A stretch of 64,000 bases of DNA, taken from positions 1-64,000 of the forward strand of contig CAZXAQ010000009.1 of NCBI GenBank assembly GCA_964638635.1. Reading direction: 5' to 3'. This document shows, one piece after another, positions 51,169-60,608 of the stretch; the stretch's first letter is position 1; every line of letters starts with the position of its first letter. This stretch comes from SZUA-430 sp964638635 (GTDB lineage Bacteria > Pseudomonadota > Alphaproteobacteria > Micropepsales > Micropepsaceae). A program made the translations under genes and the position numbers. The notes under the pieces are model-generated. The model saw nothing but the letters and a program-made list of their open reading frames with translations, had not been told where the DNA came from and ran no database searches.

Positions 51169-52587
51169 GTGATCGCCGTCCCACTATTCAAAGGCAAAAC
51201 CGTTGCCGTCTTCGGGCTCGCGCGGTCGGGGATTTCGGCTGCGCTGGCGTTGCTCGCGGGTGGGGCGGAGGTCGTCGGCTGGGACGACAAGGCGGACGCG
51301 CGCGAGGCTGCCGAGCGCGCGGGCGTTACAGTGCGCGACCTGGCCGACGTCGATTGGCATGGGATCGCGGCGCTGGTTTTGAGCCCGGGCGTGCCGCTCA
51401 CGCATCCGAAGCCGCATCCGTTCGTGGTGAAGGCGCACGAGGCGCGCACGGAGGTGATCGGCGACGTGGAGTTGTTCTTCCGCGTCGTGCGGCCGGCGGA
51501 GAGCGAAGGCTCGCATCCGAGGATCGTGTGCATCACGGGGACGAACGGGAAGTCCACGACGACGGCGCTGATCGGGCATTTGTTGTCGAAGCTCGGCTTC
51601 GATGCGGAGGTCGGCGGCAATATCGGCAAGCCGATCCTGGACCTCGCGCCGCCTTCGCCGCGGCGCGCCTATGTGATCGAGATGAGTTCCTATCAGATCG
51701 ATTTGACGCCGTCGGTTCGTCCCGACGTGGCGGTGCTGATCAACATCACGCCGGATCACATCGACCGGCACGGCACGATGGAGAACTACGTCGCGGTCAA
51801 GGCAAACATCTTCCGTCATCTCGGGCGCGGCGATCATGCGGTCGTCGGCGTCGACGATTCCTACTCCTCCGAAATCTGCACAAAGCTCTCCTCGCGCGGC
51901 GGCGTTGCGGTGACGCCGGTGTCGATTGGGAAGGTGTTGGGGCGCGGGATCTTCGTGCTCGACGGCAAGCTCTACGATTCGACCGGTGCAGCGTCGCGCG
52001 AGGTGCGCGATCTCACGACGTTGGAGCGCATGCCCGGCGCGCACAATTGGCAGAATGCGGCGATCGCCTACGCCGCCGTGCGGCCGCTGGTCGTGGACCC
52101 GGCGGAGATCGCGCCGGCGATGACGTCGTTTCCGGGGCTCGCGCACCGCATTGAGCTCGTGGGGCAAGTCGGGCGCGTGCGGTTCGTCAACGATTCCAAA
52201 GCGACGAATGCCGACGCGGCGGCGCGGGCGCTCGCCTGTTACGAGGACATCTATTGGATCGCGGGCGGCAAGGCGAAGTCTGGCGGCATCGAGAGCCTCG
52301 CGCCATATTTTCGCCGGATCAAACGCGCCTATTTGATCGGCGACGCCATGGATGCGTTTGCGGCGACGCTGGGCGCGCAGGTGCCGTCCGTCAAAGCGGG
52401 GACGCTTGAGGCGGCAATGCGTGCGGCAGCCAAGGATGCAGCCGGTGATGCAAGCGCGCCCGTCGTGCTGTTGTCGCCGGCGTGTGCGTCGTTCGATCAG
52501 TTCCGCGACTTCGAACATCGCGGGGCGGAGTTCAAGCGTGTGTTCAAGCTGATCGCCGACGAGGCGCGGCTGAAGGAAAATGCCTGA
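51169..52587 (+). CDS. murD: UDP-MurNAc-L-alanine--D-glutamate ligase
   Basis: A 472-residue Mur ligase adding D-glutamate. An N-terminal Rossmann-like domain (KTVAVFGLARSGISAALALL) precedes the ATP loop ITGTNGKSTTTALIGHLL. The central ITPDHIDRHGTMENYVAVKA and VNDSKATNADAAARAL are the characteristic MurD blocks. The start is GTG at 51169, 7 bases after mraY. It ends in TGATG overlapping the ftsW ATG by one base. Confidence 0.95.
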   Translation: MIAVPLFKGKTVAVFGLARSGISAALALLAGGAEVVGWDDKADAREAAERAGVTVRDLADVDWHGIAALVLSPGVPLTHPKPHPFVVKAHEARTEVIGDVELFFRVVRPAESEGSHPRIVCITGTNGKSTTTALIGHLLSKLGFDAEVGGNIGKPILDLAPPSPRRAYVIEMSSYQIDLTPSVRPDVAVLINITPDHIDRHGTMENYVAVKANIFRHLGRGDHAVVGVDDSYSSEICTKLSSRGGVAVTPVSIGKVLGRGIFVLDGKLYDSTGAASREVRDLTTLERMPGAHNWQNAAIAYAAVRPLVVDPAEIAPAMTSFPGLAHRIELVGQVGRVRFVNDSKATNADAAARALACYEDIYWIAGGKAKSGGIESLAPYFRRIKRAYLIGDAMDAFAATLGAQVPSVKAGTLEAAMRAAAKDAAGDASAPVVLLSPACASFDQFRDFEHRGAEFKRVFKLIADEARLKENA

Positions 52588-53708
52588 TGGCGTTGTTGTC
52601 GCGCACGGACCGGAGCCAGATCGCCAACTGGTGGTGGACGATCGACCGCTGGTCGTTGGCGGCGATCGCGATGCTGATCGTGTCCGGCGTGCTCTTGACG
52701 TTGGCGGCGAGCCCCGCGGTTGCGGGGCGGATCGGCGTCGAGCCGCTGCACTTTGTCTACAAGCAACTGAGTTTCGTCGCGCCGGCGTTGATCGTGATCC
52801 TCGCCGTGTCGCTGGCGGGTCCGCGCGACGTGCGGCGGATTGCGCTTGTCGTCTACGGCGTGTCGCTGTTGCTCATGATCGCCGCGTTGTTCGCGGGGCC
52901 GGAGATCAAGGGTGCGCATCGCTGGCTGTTGATCGGACCGTTCTCGGTGCAGCCGTCGGAGTTCGCGAAGCCTGCGTTTGTCGTGCTTGCAGCGGCGGCA
53001 TTGGCCGAGAGCAACCGGACGCCCGGGTTTCCGGGCGCGCTGATCGCTGGGTTCGTGTATGCGGCGTTTGCGGGCTTGCTCGTTCTGCAGCCGGACTTTG
53101 GGCAAACGATGCTGACGACGATCGTGTGCATCGCGATGTTCTTTCTGGCAGGCCTCCAGTGGCAGTGGCTGGCGCTGTTCGGCGCGGCGGGCGCGGGCGG
53201 CGGGCTTGGCGCCTATTTCTTCGTGCCGCATGTGGCGAGCCGGATCGACCGGTTTTGGACCTCCGAGGGCGACACGTTTCAGGTCAGCACATCGCTCAAC
53301 GCGTTTGCGCAGGGCGGCGTCGGCGGCGTCGGACCGGGCGAGGGAACCGTGAAGTTCGTGCTGCCGGACGCGCATAGCGACTTCATTTTCGCGGTCGCGG
53401 GCGAGGAGTTCGGGCTTGCGGCGTGCACGGTGCTCATTGTTCTGTTCGGCGTGATCGTGGTGCGGGCGCTCCGGCACGCGCTCGAAGAGCGCGATCATTT
53501 CGTGCAGCTCGCTGCGTCCGGTTTGGCGACGATGTTCGGGCTGCAAGCCGCGATCAACATCGCGGTGACGCTGAGCTTGATTCCGGCGAAGGGCATGACG
53601 TTGCCGTTCGTGTCGTACGGCGGGTCGTCGACGCTGGCGTTGGCGCTGACGGTCGGCATGCTGCTGGCGCTGACCCGACGGCGCACCGCTTCGCAGCGAG
53701 GGTGGTGA
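52587..53708 (+). CDS. ftsW: Peptidoglycan glycosyltransferase FtsW
   Basis: A 373-residue SEDS protein polymerising lipid II at the septum. It has ten or so membrane helices (LAAIAMLIVSGVLLTLAASP, QPDFGQTMLTTIVCIAMFFL, FVSYGGSSTLALALTVGM). The conserved acidic site is in HSDFIFAVAGEEFGLAACTV, with the QPDFGQ loop. It is the partner of FtsI. Start ATG overlaps the murD stop, and its end overlaps murG by one base. Confidence 0.95.
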   Translation: MALLSRTDRSQIANWWWTIDRWSLAAIAMLIVSGVLLTLAASPAVAGRIGVEPLHFVYKQLSFVAPALIVILAVSLAGPRDVRRIALVVYGVSLLLMIAALFAGPEIKGAHRWLLIGPFSVQPSEFAKPAFVVLAAAALAESNRTPGFPGALIAGFVYAAFAGLLVLQPDFGQTMLTTIVCIAMFFLAGLQWQWLALFGAAGAGGGLGAYFFVPHVASRIDRFWTSEGDTFQVSTSLNAFAQGGVGGVGPGEGTVKFVLPDAHSDFIFAVAGEEFGLAACTVLIVLFGVIVVRALRHALEERDHFVQLAASGLATMFGLQAAINIAVTLSLIPAKGMTLPFVSYGGSSTLALALTVGMLLALTRRRTASQRGW

Positions 53709-54793
53709 TGGCCGGTCCCGTGGTCATTGCGGCCGGCGGAACCGGCGGTCACACGTTTCCCGCCCAAGCTTTGGCGCAGGAGTTGGCGAAGCGCGGGCGC
53801 AAGGTCGTGCTGATGACCGACGACCGTGGGCACAACTACGCGCAAGCGTTTCCGCAAGCTGAGATCGTGACCGTGCCGTCGGCGACGTTTGCCGGGCGCG
53901 GGCTGGTGGGGAAGGGCTTGGCGGTCGCGCGGCTTGGGCGCGGGGCGATGGCCGCTTACTTTGCGCTCGGCCGGATCAAACCCAGCGTCGTTGTCGGCTT
54001 CGGCGGGTATCCGGCTCTGCCGACGATGTTCGCGGCGGCGCGGCGCGGGCTGCCCTCGATCATCCACGAGCAGAATGCCGTGTTGGGCCGGGTGAACCGG
54101 TGGCTCTCGCCCAATGTGACGAAGATCGCGGCGGCGTTTTCAAAACTCACGCATCTCGATCCGGTGTTGCAGCCGCTCGTGACCGTGACCGGCAATCCGG
54201 TTCGGCCGGCCGTGCTCGCGGCGGCGCGTCCCTTTGCGAAGCCCGACGGTGTCTTCAACCTGCTGGTGTTCGGTGGCAGCCAGGGTGCGCGGGTGTTTGC
54301 GTCGCTGGTGCCGGAGGCGATCGCGAAGCTGCCGGAGGCACTGCGCAAGCGGATCAACCTCACGCAGCAGTGCCGGCCGGAGGATTTGGACGCGGCGAAG
54401 GCGCGGTATGCCGCGATGGGGCTGCAGCCCACGCTGGCCTCGTTCTTCACCGATATGGGCGAGCGGCTTGCCGCGGCGCATCTCGTCATCAGCCGCGCCG
54501 GCGCCTCTACGGTCACGGAGCTTTGCGCCGTGGGGCGGCCATCGATTCTCATCCCCTATCCGTTTGCGATGGACGACCACCAAAGCGTTAATGCGGGGCA
54601 GCTTGCCGCAGAGGGGGCGGCTTGGGCGTTCAAAGAGGCCGACCTCACCGCCGAAACACTTGCGGCGAAGGTCACAGAATTGGCGCAAAACCCGGTTTTG
54701 CTTGAGGCTGCAGCGGCGAAAGCGCTAAGCCTAGGGCGAAGCGACGCCGCTTCGAGGCTTGCCGATCTCGTGGATGAGGTCGGCGGGCTTTAG
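53708..54793 (+). CDS. murG: UDP-GlcNAc--lipid I N-acetylglucosamine transferase
   Basis: A 361-residue GT28 glycosyltransferase making lipid II at the inner membrane. The nucleotide-sugar loop is VIAAGGTGGHTFPAQALAQE. Second-domain motifs are LLVFGGSQGARVFASLVPEA and AAHLVISRAGASTVTELCAV, with PYPFAMDDHQSVNAGQLA. ATG overlaps the ftsW stop (TGATG). A 36-base gap separates it from murC. Confidence 0.96.
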   Translation: MAGPVVIAAGGTGGHTFPAQALAQELAKRGRKVVLMTDDRGHNYAQAFPQAEIVTVPSATFAGRGLVGKGLAVARLGRGAMAAYFALGRIKPSVVVGFGGYPALPTMFAAARRGLPSIIHEQNAVLGRVNRWLSPNVTKIAAAFSKLTHLDPVLQPLVTVTGNPVRPAVLAAARPFAKPDGVFNLLVFGGSQGARVFASLVPEAIAKLPEALRKRINLTQQCRPEDLDAAKARYAAMGLQPTLASFFTDMGERLAAAHLVISRAGASTVTELCAVGRPSILIPYPFAMDDHQSVNAGQLAAEGAAWAFKEADLTAETLAAKVTELAQNPVLLEAAAAKALSLGRSDAASRLADLVDEVGGL

Positions 54794-54829
54794 CCCCTGA
54801 TCTCGTCTCCACGGAGTGTACGGCCAACC

Positions 54830-56251
54830 ATGAGCCGGCTTTCTCTGCAAATCGGTCCTCTGCATTTCATCGGCATCGGCGGCATCGGCATGAGCGGCAT
54901 CGCCGAGGTGATGCACAATCTCGGCTACAAGATTCAGGGCTCGGACGCGGCGGAGAGCGCGAACGTGAAGCGGCTGCGCGGCCAAGGGATCAAGATCGCG
55001 ATCGGGCAGCATGCGGCGGAGAATTTGGGCGACGCGGCGGTCGTCGTTTATTCGTCGGCGGTGAAGAGCGACAATCCCGAGTTGGCTGCGGCGCGGGCGC
55101 GGCAGATTCCCACGGTGAAGCGGGCCGAGATGCTCGCGGAACTGATGCGGCTCAAGAGCGCCGTCGCGATTGCGGGTACGCACGGTAAGACGACCACGAC
55201 AACGATGGTGGCTTCGCTGCTCGAAGCGGGCGGGTTCGACCCGACCGTGATCAACGGCGGGATCATCAATGCCTACGGCACGAATGCGCGGTTGGGCCAA
55301 GGCGACTGGATGGTGGTCGAGGCGGACGAGTCCGACGGCACGTTCGTGAAGCTGCCGGCGACGATTGCGATCGTCACGAACATCGATCCCGAGCATCTCG
55401 ATCACTACCGGGGTTTCGAGGGCTTGAAGCGGGCGTTCGATACGTTCGTCGAGAACATTCCGTTCTATGGGTTTGCGGTGCTGTGCATCGATCATCCGGA
55501 AGTGCAGTCGATGATCGGGCGCGTGAGCGACCGGCGGCTGATCACCTATGGCTATGGGCCGCAGGCGGATGTGCGCGCTGTCAATGTGCGGTTCGAAGGT
55601 GGCGTCTCGCACTTCGACGTCATGCTGTCCGACCGGGTGAAAGGCGGGTCGCGGACGTTGGGGGGGCTCACGCTGCCGATGCCGGGCGAGCACAATGTGC
55701 AGAACTCGCTGTCGGCGATTGCGGTGGCGCGCGAGCTCGGCGTGCCGGATGTAACGGTGCGTGAGGCGCTGGCGCAGTTCGAAGGTGTGAAGCGGCGCTT
55801 CACGAAGACCGGTGTGTGGAACGGCGTTACGATCATCGACGACTATGCGCACCATCCGGTCGAGATTCTGTCGGCGCTGAAGGCCGCGCGGCAGGTGGCG
55901 ATGGGGCGTGTGATCGCCGTCGTGCAGCCGCACCGCTACACGCGGCTCAAGGACCTGTTCAAAGAGTTTTCGACGTGCATGCATGGCGCGGACACTGTCG
56001 TCGTGTCCGACGTCTATCCGGCCGGCGAGCAGCCGATCCAAGGCGTGTCGCGCGATGCGCTGGTCGACAGCATGCGCGCGCACGGGCATCGCAACGTCAT
56101 CGCGCTGCAGTCGCCGGATGAGCTTGCGAAGGTCATCTCCGAGATCGCGCGGGCGGGCGACTATGTCGTGTGCATGGGTGCCGGCACGATCACGAATTGG
56201 GCCAACTTGCTGCCGAGCCAGTTGCAGGCTTTGCGCGAAGGCAAAAGCTAG
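54830..56251 (+). CDS. murC: UDP-N-acetylmuramate--L-alanine ligase
   Basis: A 473-residue Mur ligase adding the first stem residue. N-terminal Rossmann motif is IGIGGIGMSGIAEVMHNLGY, ATP loop is IAGTHGKTTTTTMVASLL, and the conserved middle is EADESDGTFVKLPATIAIVT with DYAHHPVEILSALKAAR. Its stop lies 2 bases before the murB ATG. Length and motifs are normal. Confidence 0.96.
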   Translation: MSRLSLQIGPLHFIGIGGIGMSGIAEVMHNLGYKIQGSDAAESANVKRLRGQGIKIAIGQHAAENLGDAAVVVYSSAVKSDNPELAAARARQIPTVKRAEMLAELMRLKSAVAIAGTHGKTTTTTMVASLLEAGGFDPTVINGGIINAYGTNARLGQGDWMVVEADESDGTFVKLPATIAIVTNIDPEHLDHYRGFEGLKRAFDTFVENIPFYGFAVLCIDHPEVQSMIGRVSDRRLITYGYGPQADVRAVNVRFEGGVSHFDVMLSDRVKGGSRTLGGLTLPMPGEHNVQNSLSAIAVARELGVPDVTVREALAQFEGVKRRFTKTGVWNGVTIIDDYAHHPVEILSALKAARQVAMGRVIAVVQPHRYTRLKDLFKEFSTCMHGADTVVVSDVYPAGEQPIQGVSRDALVDSMRAHGHRNVIALQSPDELAKVISEIARAGDYVVCMGAGTITNWANLLPSQLQALREGKS

Positions 56252-56253
56252 CG

Positions 56254-57162
56254 ATGCAGACGGGGTCAAGCGATCTGAGCGCGCGGCTGCCGCGCGTGAA
56301 GGGGCCTTATCAGGCGAACGCGGCGATCAAGGATCTGACGTGGTTTCGCGCGGGCGGTCCGGCGGAGGTGCTCTACATTCCGCCGGATGCCGACGATCTG
56401 GCCGCTTTCTTGAAGGGCGTGCCGGCGGATGTTCCGCTGACGGTGATCGGTGTCGGGTCGAACTTGTTGGTGCGCGACGGCGGCGTTGATGGCGTGGTCA
56501 TCCGCTTGGGCCGGGGGTTCATGAATGTGAGCGCCGAAGGCAATCGCGTTCGTGCGGGCGCCGCGGTGCTCGATGTTGCGGTGTCGAAGGCGGCTCTGGA
56601 CGCGGGGCTTTCGGGACTTGAGTTCATGCGCGGGATTCCAGGCGCCGTCGGCGGCGGGTTACGGATGAATGCGGGCGCGTATGGGCGCGAGTTCAAGGAT
56701 GTTCTCGTCGAAGCGGTTGCGCTCAGTCGTAAGGGCGAGCGCGTGGTGCTTTCGAATGCCGATATGGGGTTTGAGTACCGCAAGTCGCACGCGGCGGCCG
56801 ATCTGATTTTTGTCGAAGCGCTGTTTCAGGGTGCGCCGGGCGACAAGGCCTCGATCGAAGCGCGGATGAACGAGATCACGGATTCCCGTACCGCGACGCA
56901 GCCGATCAAGAGCCGCACGGGCGGGTCGACGTTCAAGAATCCGCCGGGCGAGAAGGCGTGGCAACTGGTCGATCGGGCCGGGTGCCGGGGACTCAGGCGT
57001 GGCGACGCTGAAGTGTCGACGATGCACTGCAACTTCCTGATCAATCACGGGCGCGCGTCCGGCAACGAGATCGAAGACCTCGGCGAAGAGGTTCGCGCGA
57101 AGGTCAAGGCTGCCACGGGCATCGAGCTCGATTGGGAGATCAAGCGGATCGGGAAGCGATAG
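56254..57162 (+). CDS. murB: UDP-N-acetylenolpyruvoylglucosamine reductase
   Basis: A 302-residue FAD enzyme reducing UDP-GlcNAc-enolpyruvate to UDP-MurNAc. FAD-binding block is AIKDLTWFRAGGPAEVLYIP, VIGVGSNLLVRDGGVDGVVI and GLEFMRGIPGAVGGGLRMNA. The catalytic-serine region is GDAEVSTMHCNFLINHGRAS. It follows murC by 2 bases. Its stop is 11 bases before the palindromic element at 57174, the only break in the tight part of the cluster. Confidence 0.95.
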   Translation: MQTGSSDLSARLPRVKGPYQANAAIKDLTWFRAGGPAEVLYIPPDADDLAAFLKGVPADVPLTVIGVGSNLLVRDGGVDGVVIRLGRGFMNVSAEGNRVRAGAAVLDVAVSKAALDAGLSGLEFMRGIPGAVGGGLRMNAGAYGREFKDVLVEAVALSRKGERVVLSNADMGFEYRKSHAAADLIFVEALFQGAPGDKASIEARMNEITDSRTATQPIKSRTGGSTFKNPPGEKAWQLVDRAGCRGLRRGDAEVSTMHCNFLINHGRASGNEIEDLGEEVRAKVKAATGIELDWEIKRIGKR

Positions 57163-57173
57163 CGCCTGCCCCC

Positions 57174-57300
57174 GTTCGTCATGGCCGGGCTTGACCCGGC
57201 CACCCAGTTGGCGCACGGCAGTGCGCGAGAGAGTTGGTGGTTTTCATCGCGCTGCCGCGCGAGAATCTGGGTGGCCGGGTCAAGCCCGGCCATGACGAAC
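57174..57300. repeat. Inverted-pair palindromic element between murB and ddl
   Basis: Perfect 34-base terminal inverted repeats (left begins GTTCGTCATGGCCGGGCTTG at 57174, right ends at 57300) around 59 central bases. Same family as the elements at 39774 and 41876, and the best preserved. It splits the division operon and could fold into a long hairpin in the transcript. Confidence 0.9.
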
Positions 57301-57325
57301 TTATTGAAGCTTCGGAGGTTTGAGG

Positions 57326-58252
57326 ATGACCGAGCAACGGCACGTCGCGGTTTTGATGGGCGGATGGTCTGCCGAGCGGCCGGTCAGTCTGGTGACGGGC
57401 AAGGGTGTGGCGAGGGCGCTGCGCGATGAGGGCTTTAAGGTCACCGAGATCGACGTGGGGCGCGACATCGCGGATGTGCTCGCCAAGCTGAAGCCCAACG
57501 TCTGCTTCAACGCGCTGCACGGACAGTGGGGCGAGGATGGGTGCGTTCAGGGGCTGCTGGAGATCATGAGCATCCCGTACACGCATTCGGGCGTTCTCGC
57601 GTCCGCTGTTGCGATGCACAAGGAGCGCGCGAAGGCTGTGTTTCGGGGCGCGGGGTTGCCGATCGTCGCCGACATCGTCGTTTCGCGCCACGAAGTCTCG
57701 AAACAAACGGCGATCAAGCCGCCATTCGTGATCAAGCCCGTTAATCAGGGGTCAAGTGTGGGGGTCTTTATTATTCGACCCGGGGACAACCGTCCGCCGG
57801 AGCAGTTGACGAGCCCCGATTGGAATTTGGGCGACGAGGTCATGGTGGAAGAATTCGTGCCGGGACGCGAGCTGACCGTTGCCGTCATGGACGGCAAGCC
57901 GCTGGCCGTGACCGAAATCGTCGCCAAGACCAAGTTCTACGATTTCGAGGCGAAGTACTCGGACGGCGGGTCGGAGCATGTGGTGCCGGCGAAGATTCCG
58001 GCGAAGGTTTACGAAGAGGCGATGGATATCTCGGTTCGCGCGCATGTGGCGCTGGGCTGCAGGGGCGTCAGCCGGACGGACCTGCGCTACGACGACACGA
58101 AGGGCGAGCCGGGGCGGCTCATCATTCTTGAGACCAATACCCAGCCGGGCATGACGCCAACGTCGTTGGCGCCGGAGCAGGCTTCTTACAAAGGCATTTC
58201 CTACGGCGCTTTGTGCCGTTGGATGGTTGAGGATGCATCATGCGATCGCTAG
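57326..58252 (+). CDS. ddl: D-alanine--D-alanine ligase
   Basis: A 308-residue ATP-grasp ligase making the D-Ala-D-Ala dipeptide used by MurF. MGGWSAERPVSLVTGKGVAR holds the N-terminal catalytic Glu, VKPVNQGSSVGVFI is in the ATP-grasp loop, and RTDLRYDDTKGEPGRLIILE and TNTQPGMTPTSLAPEQASYK are the metal and phosphate blocks. ATG 57326 is preceded by GGAGG seven bases upstream; this fresh ribosome site follows the inserted element. Its end overlaps ftsQ by 13 bases. Confidence 0.95.
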   Translation: MTEQRHVAVLMGGWSAERPVSLVTGKGVARALRDEGFKVTEIDVGRDIADVLAKLKPNVCFNALHGQWGEDGCVQGLLEIMSIPYTHSGVLASAVAMHKERAKAVFRGAGLPIVADIVVSRHEVSKQTAIKPPFVIKPVNQGSSVGVFIIRPGDNRPPEQLTSPDWNLGDEVMVEEFVPGRELTVAVMDGKPLAVTEIVAKTKFYDFEAKYSDGGSEHVVPAKIPAKVYEEAMDISVRAHVALGCRGVSRTDLRYDDTKGEPGRLIILETNTQPGMTPTSLAPEQASYKGISYGALCRWMVEDASCDR

Positions 58253-59193
58253 TCGGATCGGCCATGGACGAGGACGACGACGATCTTCCGCCGCCACCTA
58301 AGCGGAAGCGGGCGCCGTCGAAGGGCAAGCCGCGCGTCGTGCGGCCGAAGCGCGGCCGGCGCGATGCCGGCTACACGAGCCGCTGGCTCGAGTCCGCGCG
58401 GGGTGCCGCGCGCTCGACGCTGATTTGGATTCTGGCGCTCGGGGTGTTTTTCCTCGTGACCGTGTTTGCCGGCTTGTTCTCCGGCGGGCATGTGTCGGCG
58501 GCGTTTGCCGGTCTGCAGGGTGCGGGGGAAAGCGCCATGGCTGGCGCCGGGTTGACCGTGCAGGCTGTGACGCTGGAAGGGCGCAGCGAGACGGCGCAGC
58601 GCGAGATCGCGAAGATGCTTGGGATCAAGCGCGGCGATCTGATGCTTTACGTGGACGTGGACGAGGCGCGGGCGCGGATCGAGGCGTTGCCTTGGGTGAA
58701 GTCGGCCGAAGTGCGCCGCGTTTGGCCGGATCGCATCGTCGTCCGCATCACAGAACGCACGCCGGTCGCCGTTTGGCAGAAGGACGGCGCGAAAACCGTT
58801 ATCGACATCGACGGGCATCCGATCTCCGGCGAGGACCCGGCGCGGTTTGCTTCGCTGCCGCTCGTCGTGGGGCAGGGGGCGGAGAGCGCCGTCGCATCGC
58901 TGCTTAAGCTTGTTGCGACGCAACCGAACTTAAAGTCACGTGTGAAAATCGCCGTGCGAGTCGGTGAAAGGCGTTGGAATTTACAGCTTGATAACGCTGT
59001 TGAAGTACGACTGCCAGAGGAAGGCGCGGAAGCGGCCTTGGCAGAACTCGTCCGGCTCGATCGGGAGCAAAATGTGCTCTCGCGGGATATCAAAGCGATC
59101 GATCTTCGCTACCCGGACCGTTTCATCGTCAAGCTGCCGCCAGGGTCGCCGCTGATTACGCCGGCGCGACCCGCAGGCGGCAGGGAAACTTGA
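58240..59193 (+). CDS. ftsQ: Cell division protein FtsQ
   Basis: A 317-residue bitopic divisome protein. A long basic cytoplasmic tail (PPPPKRKRAPSKGKPRVVRP) precedes one membrane helix (STLIWILALGVFFLVTVFAG). The periplasmic POTRA domain is AVTLEGRSETAQREIAKMLG with the IEALPWVKSAEVRRVWPDRI core, and the beta domain follows. It recruits FtsL/FtsB. The ATG is 13 bases inside the end of ddl; an ATG at 58264 is an alternative start. It ends in TTGATG with ftsA. Confidence 0.93.
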   Translation: MRSLVGSAMDEDDDDLPPPPKRKRAPSKGKPRVVRPKRGRRDAGYTSRWLESARGAARSTLIWILALGVFFLVTVFAGLFSGGHVSAAFAGLQGAGESAMAGAGLTVQAVTLEGRSETAQREIAKMLGIKRGDLMLYVDVDEARARIEALPWVKSAEVRRVWPDRIVVRITERTPVAVWQKDGAKTVIDIDGHPISGEDPARFASLPLVVGQGAESAVASLLKLVATQPNLKSRVKIAVRVGERRWNLQLDNAVEVRLPEEGAEAALAELVRLDREQNVLSRDIKAIDLRYPDRFIVKLPPGSPLITPARPAGGRET

Positions 59194-60518
59194 TGGTCAT
59201 TGGCATTGGTCGGACAAAGACGGGGAAAGGACAGCGCTCGCACAAAGGCGGGGTTTTCGCTGCGCTCGACGTCGGCTCGACCAAGGTCGCCTGTTTCATC
59301 GTCAAGTCCGTACCAAACCGCGAAGGCTCCGAGCCGCAGTTCAAGGTCTTAGGCGTCGGCCATCATGCGAGCCGTGGGGTGCGCGGGGCGACCGTCGTCG
59401 ATATTCATGCCGCCGAAGATTCCATCCGGGCCGCCGTCGAGCAGGCCGAACGGATGGCCGGGATCACGCTGAAAGAGGCGGTCGTCGGTATTTCCTGCGG
59501 CCAACCGCAGAGCCGGACGATCAACGTCGAAGTTTCGATCGCGGGCCATGAGGTCGGCGATGAGGATTTGCGCCGCGCCTATGCCACGGCCCGCGCGCAG
59601 GTTCCTTCGTCGGAGCGCGAGGTCATCCATTGCATGGCGGGCAGCTTCGCCATCGACGGCAGCCGGGGTATTCGCAATCCGCGCGGCATGGTCGGCGATA
59701 CGCTGGGCGTTTCGATGCATGCGGTGACGGCCGCGTCCGGGCCGATCCGCAACCTCGAAACCTGTATCGAGCGCTGCCATTTGGACATCGCGGCAAAGGC
59801 CGCAACGCCCTACGCGGCGGGATTGGCGACGCTCGTCGCCGACGAGATGAGCCTTGGGGCCACCGTCATCGATATGGGCGGGGGTACGACCTCGATCTCG
59901 GTGTTTTTCGACGGAAATCTGGTGTTTGCCGAGGTTCTGCCGATCGGCGGGAGCCACGTGACGAGCGATATCGCGCGGGGGCTCTCGACCTCGCTTGCGA
60001 ACGCTGAGCGGATCAAGACATTGCACGGCAGCGCGTTCTCAGGCCCGAACGACGGGCGCGATCTGATCTCGATCGCCCATCTGGGCGAAGACGACGGGGA
60101 AGGGGAGAGCCAGATCTCCCGCTCGGTGCTGACGGGCATCATTCAGCCGCGCATCGAGGAGACGTTCGAACTCGTGCGCGATCGGCTCGCGGACTGCGGG
60201 CTCGCGTCGATTTCTGGACGGCGCGTCGTGTTGACGGGTGGCGCAGCGCAGTTGAACGGCGCGCGCGAGACGGCGGCGCGGGTGCTTTCCAAACAGGTAC
60301 GGATCGGCAAGGCTACGCGGCTCGGCGGACTGGCGGAAGCGGCCAGCGGGCCGGCGTTTGCGGCGTGCGCGGGACTTGCGATTTGGGCGTCACAGCGGCC
60401 GAACGAAGTGAAGATTTCGCGCCAGGATTTCGATGCGCCTGAGCTCGCCTATGGTACTCATGGTGGTGCTTCGCGAGGCTTCGGGGGGCTAACGCGCTGG
60501 ATCAAAGAGAATTTTTAA
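59193..60518 (+). CDS. ftsA: Cell division protein FtsA
   Basis: A 441-residue actin-fold ATPase tethering FtsZ to the membrane. Motifs include GVFAALDVGSTKVACFIV (phosphate loop), TVIDMGGGTTSISVFFDGNL and VVLTGGAAQLNGA. The C-terminal amphipathic helix (GGLTRWIKENF) is the membrane tether. Start ATG 59193 directly follows a TTG that could also be used, overlapping the ftsQ stop. 90 bases separate it from ftsZ. Confidence 0.96.
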   Translation: MVIGIGRTKTGKGQRSHKGGVFAALDVGSTKVACFIVKSVPNREGSEPQFKVLGVGHHASRGVRGATVVDIHAAEDSIRAAVEQAERMAGITLKEAVVGISCGQPQSRTINVEVSIAGHEVGDEDLRRAYATARAQVPSSEREVIHCMAGSFAIDGSRGIRNPRGMVGDTLGVSMHAVTAASGPIRNLETCIERCHLDIAAKAATPYAAGLATLVADEMSLGATVIDMGGGTTSISVFFDGNLVFAEVLPIGGSHVTSDIARGLSTSLANAERIKTLHGSAFSGPNDGRDLISIAHLGEDDGEGESQISRSVLTGIIQPRIEETFELVRDRLADCGLASISGRRVVLTGGAAQLNGARETAARVLSKQVRIGKATRLGGLAEAASGPAFAACAGLAIWASQRPNEVKISRQDFDAPELAYGTHGGASRGFGGLTRWIKENF

Positions 60519-60608
60519 CTCTTGCTGGCGCAAGACTAGGAAGAACGAGCGCGGAAAACGCGCCGGTGTGGTGTTTTGCTTGGGAAGGTCACGCATGGAG
60601 AGTAAGCG

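Noticed and set aside
56932..57162. Possible frameshift at the end of murB
   Set aside because: The frame runs on through the expected C-terminal block GDAEVSTMHCNFLIN to a normal stop.
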